Shown: piece after piece, positions 61,551 to 64,000 of the stretch
How positions within the stretch are numbered: the stretch's first letter is position 1
Layout of the letters: every line of letters starts with the position of its first letter
From: Herbinix sp.
Lineage (GTDB): Bacteria; Bacillota; Clostridia; Lachnospirales; Lachnospiraceae
Direction: 5' to 3'
DNA length: 64,000 nt
Assembly (NCBI GenBank): GCA_029240245.1
Contig: JARBTJ010000004.1
Span: forward strand, 1 to 64,000
Notes under the pieces: generated by a model
What the model saw: only the letters and a program-made list of their open reading frames with translations
Database searches by the model: none
Told to the model about the DNA's origin: nothing
Program-made: the position numbers and the translations under genes

Positions 61551-61825
61551 AATCATTGTTTTTTGCCAAACAATGATTATACGTGTGCACATATAGGCAG
61601 AGCATTGTCATGCCCCGCCATCTATCCTTATCTGCATAATGAATCTATAATCTATATTTTGGCAATAAAAACAAAGCCCAACTACCAGGCATTTCATCGT
61701 TGTCCATAAATATAAATTACCGAATCATTTCTGCACCTCTTCCATATTTATTGTTACCTACCCTATTTCAGTAAAAGCGGACGGGACCTTCCATGCATCC
61801 TGAGTCTTTATTTACTGAAATAACC
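61551..61825 (-). ncRNA. Candidate orphan structured RNA with own promoter and terminator
   Basis: Minus strand TTGAAA-17-TATGGT promoter-like sequence upstream; stem tatttcagtaaa/tttactgaaata; stem ggcggggcat-gaca-atgctctgcc with two G-U pairs on the minus strand; terminator aatcattgtttggcaaaaaacaatgatttttttt. Confidence 0.55.
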
Positions 61826-61997
61826 ATATCATACAATATTTGTATTTTCAATAGCATATTTTATGCTAGATATAAATTAAAGCAAATCTCATGAAAGGTA
61901 AAAACACAATTTGATACGAATAGACTTATTCATGATGTGCCCTGTATCCCATGATGTTCAATATTTATACTAAAGAGACGACTGTAATCAACATAAA

Positions 61998-62034
61998 AAA
62001 GAACAAAATCAACCCAAGTAAGATTCTGTTCTTT
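61998..62034 (-). terminator. Terminator of the PHP gene
   Basis: Minus strand aaagaacagaatc...gattttgttcttttt. Confidence 0.7.
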
Positions 62035-62088
62035 CTTAATAAAATAAATTCAATTATTCTGTTAATAGATAACCCTTATCCGACATGA

Positions 62089-62760
62089 TCATTTCGCAGC
62101 CACAAATTCCTTCTTCTCACTGCCTTTCAGTGCCTGGAGGAAATCGTGATTCGTCCTAATCTCCTGTGTAAAGATAATTCCACCTCTGGATAAGTCCTCT
62201 GTCTCGTGAAAATCCGAGCCCGAACTCATCAAAAGTCCGTTTTCCCTTGCAAATGCTAAGGCTTTGTCGTTATGGGAGTTATGTCTTGCATTTCCGTTAT
62301 ATATTTCAACTCCATCCAACTCCTTCGGATCAGCAACCACCATGCCGGATCGGAACGGATGTGCCTGGAATAAGAGCATATCTTCCTCATCAATTAATTT
62401 CTTAAAATCTTTCAGCCCCAAAGTATAACCTTCGGGATTAGCCAGTAAGAATTCCTCCGTCATACCAAACACCAGATAATCATTTGGATTTTCCGTAAAT
62501 CTGATTTCAATTCCCAGTAAAACGGTAAGACCAAGGTTGATACCTTCCGCTAAGGCTTTCTTATACCCTTGAAGATACTGCTCTATTTTCTCTTCCCAGG
62601 TCATGTCCGGAAGCTTTTGAAAAAATCCACTGTAATAATGATCCGTTATGACAATTCCGCTATAGCCTGCCTCTTTGTATAATCTGACTCCATCCTGTGC
62701 CTTAATATTGCCGCATTGGCTGACCTCACTTGTATGTACATGAGTGTCCCATCGATACAT
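62089..62760 (-). CDS. PHP-domain phosphoesterase-like protein
   Basis: WDTHVHTSEVSQCGN, VITDHYYSGF, GSDFHE. Confidence 0.88.
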   Translation of the reverse strand: MYRWDTHVHTSEVSQCGNIKAQDGVRLYKEAGYSGIVITDHYYSGFFQKLPDMTWEEKIEQYLQGYKKALAEGINLGLTVLLGIEIRFTENPNDYLVFGMTEEFLLANPEGYTLGLKDFKKLIDEEDMLLFQAHPFRSGMVVADPKELDGVEIYNGNARHNSHNDKALAFARENGLLMSSGSDFHETEDLSRGGIIFTQEIRTNHDFLQALKGSEKKEFVAAK

Positions 62761-62822
62761 AAAGCATCACACCCTTTCTAAGCTTAAATACAAAGCCTAT
62801 TGTACCACGATATAAGGAAAAA

Positions 62823-63953
62823 TCAACTTATCTTTGGTACCAGACGCAGAATTCTGTCATCATTTGCTGCAGGCCCACCCCTGCCGTCTCTGTTACTCGT
62901 AGCAAGATAAATCGATCCGTCCTCCGCCTGATAAACCTCCCGCAAACGTCCAAATTCATCCGTAAGCCAAGGTTCTACCTGAACCACGCCGGTCCCCTCA
63001 TCGTTAAATGTCATAACCAACAGTTGTTCACCATATAGATTGGTTACAAGTAGTTTTCCCTGCCACGGACCCTGATTTACAAATGTAATTCCGGCAGGAG
63101 CCCAAGTAACATCACCGCTTTCTACGATAGGTCCCATAAACCCGCTTTCCTCCGAAGCTTCCTCCCCTTCCACGACCGGCCAGCCGTAATTAGCCCCTGG
63201 CACTATCCGGTTTATCTCATCATGCGCCGTTTGCCCGTGTTCGGATTCATACAGAATATGATCCTCACTCCAAGCTAATCCTTGTCCGTTTCGATGTCCA
63301 TAGCTATAAATTGGTGAATTCGCAATGGGATTATCCTCAGGAATCGTCCCGTCCAGATTAATTCTGAGTATTTTACCGGCCAGACTGTTAATATCCTGTG
63401 CCAACCTTGCATTACCAGCATCTCCCGTAGTGATATATAATTTCCGGTCGGGTCCTATTTTAATCCTGCCTCCGTCATGAGATAGCCCCCCGGGAATCTC
63501 ATCGATTAGAACCCTGTCAATAGAGGCGCGGTCATTTAGTTCCACCAGTCGTACCACACGGTTGTAAACCTTTCCCCCTGAGGTATATGTGTGCATAACA
63601 TAGATATAATGATTTTCCGAAAAATCCGGATCTATTGCCATACCTAGCAGTCCTCCTTCGCCTCGGCTCACAAAAGGTGAAGTAAAGGTGATTAAGGGCT
63701 CCGGAAGAAGCACTCCGTTTTCAATGATTTTGATGTTTCCTGAGCGTTCTGTAAAATATAATTTTCCTTCCTGACTCATCTCCATTGCCCATGGCACTCT
63801 TAAATTTTCCGCAACTACTTCAATATTGTAAGGAAATTCCTCCGGTGTAAGTAGGAAAGCTCTTACCCGATCCTTTTGCGTAAGATTCTTTATCCGATTC
63901 GTCAAAGCATGGTTATCGGTTCCTTTCATACCACTAACCTCCAAACAGATCAC
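62823..63953 (-). CDS. PQQ-dependent sugar dehydrogenase-like (glucose/sorbosone dehydrogenase) protein
   Basis: LRVPWAMEMSQEGKLYFTERSGNIKII, GEGGLLGMAIDPDF, YSYGHRNGQGLAWSED, NYGWPVVEGEE. Confidence 0.9.
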   Translation of the reverse strand: MICLEVSGMKGTDNHALTNRIKNLTQKDRVRAFLLTPEEFPYNIEVVAENLRVPWAMEMSQEGKLYFTERSGNIKIIENGVLLPEPLITFTSPFVSRGEGGLLGMAIDPDFSENHYIYVMHTYTSGGKVYNRVVRLVELNDRASIDRVLIDEIPGGLSHDGGRIKIGPDRKLYITTGDAGNARLAQDINSLAGKILRINLDGTIPEDNPIANSPIYSYGHRNGQGLAWSEDHILYESEHGQTAHDEINRIVPGANYGWPVVEGEEASEESGFMGPIVESGDVTWAPAGITFVNQGPWQGKLLVTNLYGEQLLVMTFNDEGTGVVQVEPWLTDEFGRLREVYQAEDGSIYLATSNRDGRGGPAANDDRILRLVPKIS

Positions 63954-64000
63954 TAAACCATCATTATATATTATGTTTTAATTGCTTGATTGCTCCGATA

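Noticed and set aside
61551-61825. Lysine riboswitch or 6S RNA for the orphan RNA
   Set aside because: AGAGGTGC-like string is present but the remaining conserved cores do not match; no downstream gene is positioned to be controlled before the terminator. Needs an Infernal scan.

Overview
This 64 kb window looks like a low-GC, spore-forming Firmicute chromosome (Clostridia, probably Lachnospiraceae-like, judged from gene content only). Most of it is ordinary core and housekeeping sequence: an RpoD-type sigma factor, PlsC, PPi-type phosphofructokinase, a TrpXYZ-like ABC transporter behind a T-box, cotJABC, a diacylglycerol-kinase-like protein, VanZ, two helicases, GltX, a CARDB/MacB-type ABC cluster, a MoxR/DUF58/transglutaminase operon, TrkAH, a class II ribonucleotide reductase, SerS behind a T-box, an MCP, a PLL-like lectin, a WG-repeat protein, SulP, an MFS exporter, superoxide reductase, CotH and others. 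No rRNA, tRNA, CRISPR array, prophage or transposase was recognised. The most interesting material is non-coding: (i) a family of ~120-bp palindromic MITE-like elements, three copies, two with perfect 6-bp target-site duplications lying just upstream of start codons, one of them between a T-box terminator and serS; (ii) a candidate ~275-nt orphan structured RNA on the minus strand at ~61.55-61.83 kb; (iii) nested inverted-repeat structures at 1-140 and 37.38-37.62 kb; (iv) a 48-bp motif shared by two unrelated leaders (24.98 and 40.54 kb); (v) paired NrdR-like boxes on a consensus promoter upstream of nrdJ; (vi) two unlisted 50-aa ORFs with SASP-like composition. All calls come from reading the sequence; no searches or folding were run.
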